In this document: positions 24,128 to 25,547 of the stretch, one piece after another
How positions within the stretch are numbered: position 1 is the first letter of the stretch
Layout of the letters: each line of letters starts with the position of its first letter
Assembly (NCBI GenBank): GCA_028112705.1
Contig: JAOGYN010000019.1
Location: 1-25,547 of the forward strand
Length of the DNA stretch: 25,547 nucleotides
DNA from: GCA-002712045 sp028112705
GTDB lineage: Bacteria; Pseudomonadota; Alphaproteobacteria; Rhodobacterales; Rhodobacteraceae
Direction of reading: 5' to 3'
Made by a program: the position numbers and the translations under genes
The notes under the pieces: generated by a model
Seen by the model: only the letters and a program-made list of their open reading frames with translations
Told to the model about the DNA's origin: nothing
Database searches by the model: none

Positions 24128-24988
24128 TTAATTTTTCTTTCTGATTAAAGACCCAGCTCCATGATCTGTAAATAATTCCAGTAGTACAGCATTCTGCACA
24201 CGCCCATCTATTATAACTACCGCACGTACTCCACCATCTATAGCAGCAAGGGCTGTTTCCGTCTTTGGTATCATTCCTCCAGCAATGATATTTTGTTTTG
24301 TTAATTTCTTTACCTGAGCTGCTGTTAACTGCGTTACAACATTACCATTAGCATCCTTAACGCCGTCCACATCTGTCAAAAGAAGGAGCCTATCCGCTTT
24401 TAATGCTGCTGCAATTGCTCCAGCAGCGGTATCAGCATTCACATTAAAAGTTTCACCATTTTTGCCTGCACCTAAAGGCGCAACTACTGGTATATGATCA
24501 GAAGTAAAAAAAGTTTCTAAAACTTCAGGATTCATTTCTACTGGCTTGCCAACAAAACCTAATTCTGGGTTATCAAAGTCACAAACCATAAGATTTGCAT
24601 CTTTTCCCGATAAACCGACTGCCTTACCACCTTGATCATTTATTGCTTGAACAATGCCTTTATTAATTTTTCCAGACAGAACCATCTCAACCACCTCAAC
24701 AACAGTTTCGTCACTTACTCTTTTTCCACCTACAAATTTAGATTTTATATTTAATTTAGCAAGCATCTCATTGATCATGGGGCCACCACCATGCACAATA
24801 ACTGGGTTCATACCAACCTGCTTCATTAAAACAACATCACGTGCAAAACTAGCTAGAGCTTTGGCACTACTCATTGCGTGCCCACCAAGTTTAATCACCA
24901 CGATTGATCCATCGTAGCGTTGCAAATAGGGTAGCGCTTCAGAGAGGGTACGCGCCGTGGCTTTCCAATCTTGATCAAGTTTTTTCAT
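24128..24988 (-). CDS. argB: Acetylglutamate kinase
   Basis: This 286-residue amino-acid-kinase-fold protein phosphorylates N-acetylglutamate in arginine synthesis. It has VVIKLGGHAM (N-terminal phosphate loop), NPVIVHGGGPMINEML, VGLSGKDANLM, FNVNADTAAGAIAAAL and LLLLTDVDGVKD, and ends with GGMIPKTETALAAIDGGV and LFTDHGAGSLI. The N-terminal helix before the core (LSEALPYLQRYDG) is the kind found in arginine-feedback-inhibited hexameric enzymes, so feedback control is likely (inference). I chose the ATG at 24988 with GGAAAA upstream; an in-frame TTG at 25006 would add six residues. Divergent from rsfS. Confidence 0.95.
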   Translation of the reverse strand: MKKLDQDWKATARTLSEALPYLQRYDGSIVVIKLGGHAMSSAKALASFARDVVLMKQVGMNPVIVHGGGPMINEMLAKLNIKSKFVGGKRVSDETVVEVVEMVLSGKINKGIVQAINDQGGKAVGLSGKDANLMVCDFDNPELGFVGKPVEMNPEVLETFFTSDHIPVVAPLGAGKNGETFNVNADTAAGAIAAALKADRLLLLTDVDGVKDANGNVVTQLTAAQVKKLTKQNIIAGGMIPKTETALAAIDGGVRAVVIIDGRVQNAVLLELFTDHGAGSLIRKKN

Positions 24989-25090
24989 TTTTTTCCATAT
25001 TAGCAACGAGTTATTAGTTAATGATAATTAATATAACTAAAATAGCCAACTGCCAAGCCAAACTATATACATTGAAAGTACTTCTTAATC

Positions 25091-25120
25091 TTGAGTAATG
25101 CATAATAATAATGATATAAG
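25091..25120 (+). promoter_or_regulatory. Candidate rsfS promoter
   Basis: TTGAGT (25091-25096) and TATAAG (25115-25120) with an 18-nt spacer resemble a sigma-70 promoter. The transcript would start about 50 nt upstream of the AGGAGGA SD. Nothing else is recognised in the 187-base gap between argB and rsfS. Confidence 0.4.
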
Positions 25121-25175
25121 TATTTATCAACAAATTAAGTTGAGATTTATTATTTTATTATAGGAGGATACGGTT

Positions 25176-25547
25176 CTGTCTGAGCTGGCAACCGCAGAGA
25201 AAATATCTGCGAAGAAGAAAATCACTAAAAAAGTGCGTTCCACAACAACTAATAAGACTTTTTTAAATTATTTACTCAAAATTCTTGAAAAAGAAAAAGC
25301 AGAAGATGTGATAACCATAGATTTATTTGGAAAATCGGAAATGGCAGATCATATGATTGTTGCTTCTGGACGATCAACTAGACAAGTAATATCATTAGCT
25401 CAAAATATTGCTGATAAAGTAAAATCAAAATTTGATATTATTTCTCGGATCGAAGGAAAAGAGCAAGGTGATTGGGTATTAATAGATTCTGGTGATGTGA
25501 TAATTCATATATTCAGACCTGAAGTGCGCGAGTTCTATCAATTAGAA
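25176..25547 (+). CDS. rsfS: Ribosome silencing factor RsfS, 3' end cut by window edge
   Basis: The frame runs to the right edge and shows the RsfS/Iojap core: NYLLKILEKEKAEDVITIDL, GKSEMADHMIVASGRSTRQV, and RIEGKEQGDWVLIDSGDVII ending in IFRPEVREFYQLE. RsfS binds ribosomal protein L14 on the large subunit and blocks subunit joining when nutrients are short. The frame has no ATG before the core. I place the start at CTG 25176, which lies 7 nt behind a perfect AGGAGGA SD and adds a Lys-rich N-terminal tail of about 27 residues. The only canonical alternative, GTG at 25233, has no SD. At most a few codons are missing at the 3' end. Family identity is sure, the start is not. Confidence 0.88.
   Translation, partial: MSELATAEKISAKKKITKKVRSTTTNKTFLNYLLKILEKEKAEDVITIDLFGKSEMADHMIVASGRSTRQVISLAQNIADKVKSKFDIISRIEGKEQGDWVLIDSGDVIIHIFRPEVREFYQLE

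Noticed and set aside
1..25547. Search for CRISPR arrays, insertion sequences, integrases, toxin-antitoxin or phage genes
   Set aside because: No spaced direct repeats, transposase motifs or phage proteins are visible; the genes are metabolic, transport and housekeeping types.

Overview
The window is AT-rich DNA from a bacterium, most likely a free-living, marine-type alphaproteobacterium with a streamlined genome. This placement is inferred from several things: an SH3-domain exported protein next to a D-glycerate-dehydrogenase-like enzyme; a CHCC zinc-finger mini-protein; a DUF1285 protein; a tandem glycine riboswitch in front of gcvTHP; and a ROSE-like RNA thermometer in front of an Hsp20 gene. 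Coding density is very high and many gene ends abut or overlap. I see no phage, insertion sequence, CRISPR array, tRNA or rRNA. Several genes start at non-ATG codons behind good Shine-Dalgarno (SD) sequences: TTG for polA, the HIT protein and the metallophosphoesterase, GTG for the dehalogenase, and apparently CTG for rsfS and possibly ATA for the SH3 protein.

Left part (1-7509): the C-terminal end of an M20 peptidase, a convergent exported SH3 protein, and a D-2-hydroxyacid dehydrogenase whose stop codon directly abuts that of a convergent haloalkane-dehalogenase-like hydrolase. The hydrolase lies downstream of the glycine cleavage genes (gcvT, gcvH, gcvP, minus strand). These are led by a two-aptamer glycine riboswitch that an over-long gcvT reading frame would hide.

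Middle part (7510-12865): a plus-strand run of a gamma-glutamylcyclotransferase-like protein, a short-chain dehydrogenase translationally coupled to a P1-family (DmpA/NylC-type) self-cleaving peptidase/amidase, and a succinate-semialdehyde-dehydrogenase-type aldehyde dehydrogenase. Then comes a minus-strand small heat-shock protein with a strong terminator, a heat-shock-type promoter candidate and a 5' UTR that can fold like a ROSE thermometer. A plus-strand DUF1285 gene follows.

Right part (12894-25547): almost entirely minus strand. It holds DNA polymerase I, a 54-residue zinc-finger protein, a HIT-family protein, and an operon encoding a complete peptide/nickel/opine-type ABC importer (binding protein, two permeases, double ATPase). 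Two phosphate-ester hydrolases, a metallophosphoesterase and a tyrosine-phosphatase-family protein, are coupled to the end of that operon. Upstream are a sterol-desaturase-family membrane hydroxylase and argB. At the right edge, divergent from argB, begins rsfS (ribosome silencing factor), incomplete at its 3' end.

The most interesting items are the ROSE-like thermometer, the phosphoesterase-tailed ABC operon, the two apparent non-canonical start codons with ideal SD sequences, the hydroxyacid dehydrogenase in which the catalytic glutamate position reads arginine, and the haloalkane dehalogenase behind gcvTHP. I did not recognise a wholly new defence or mobile system here.
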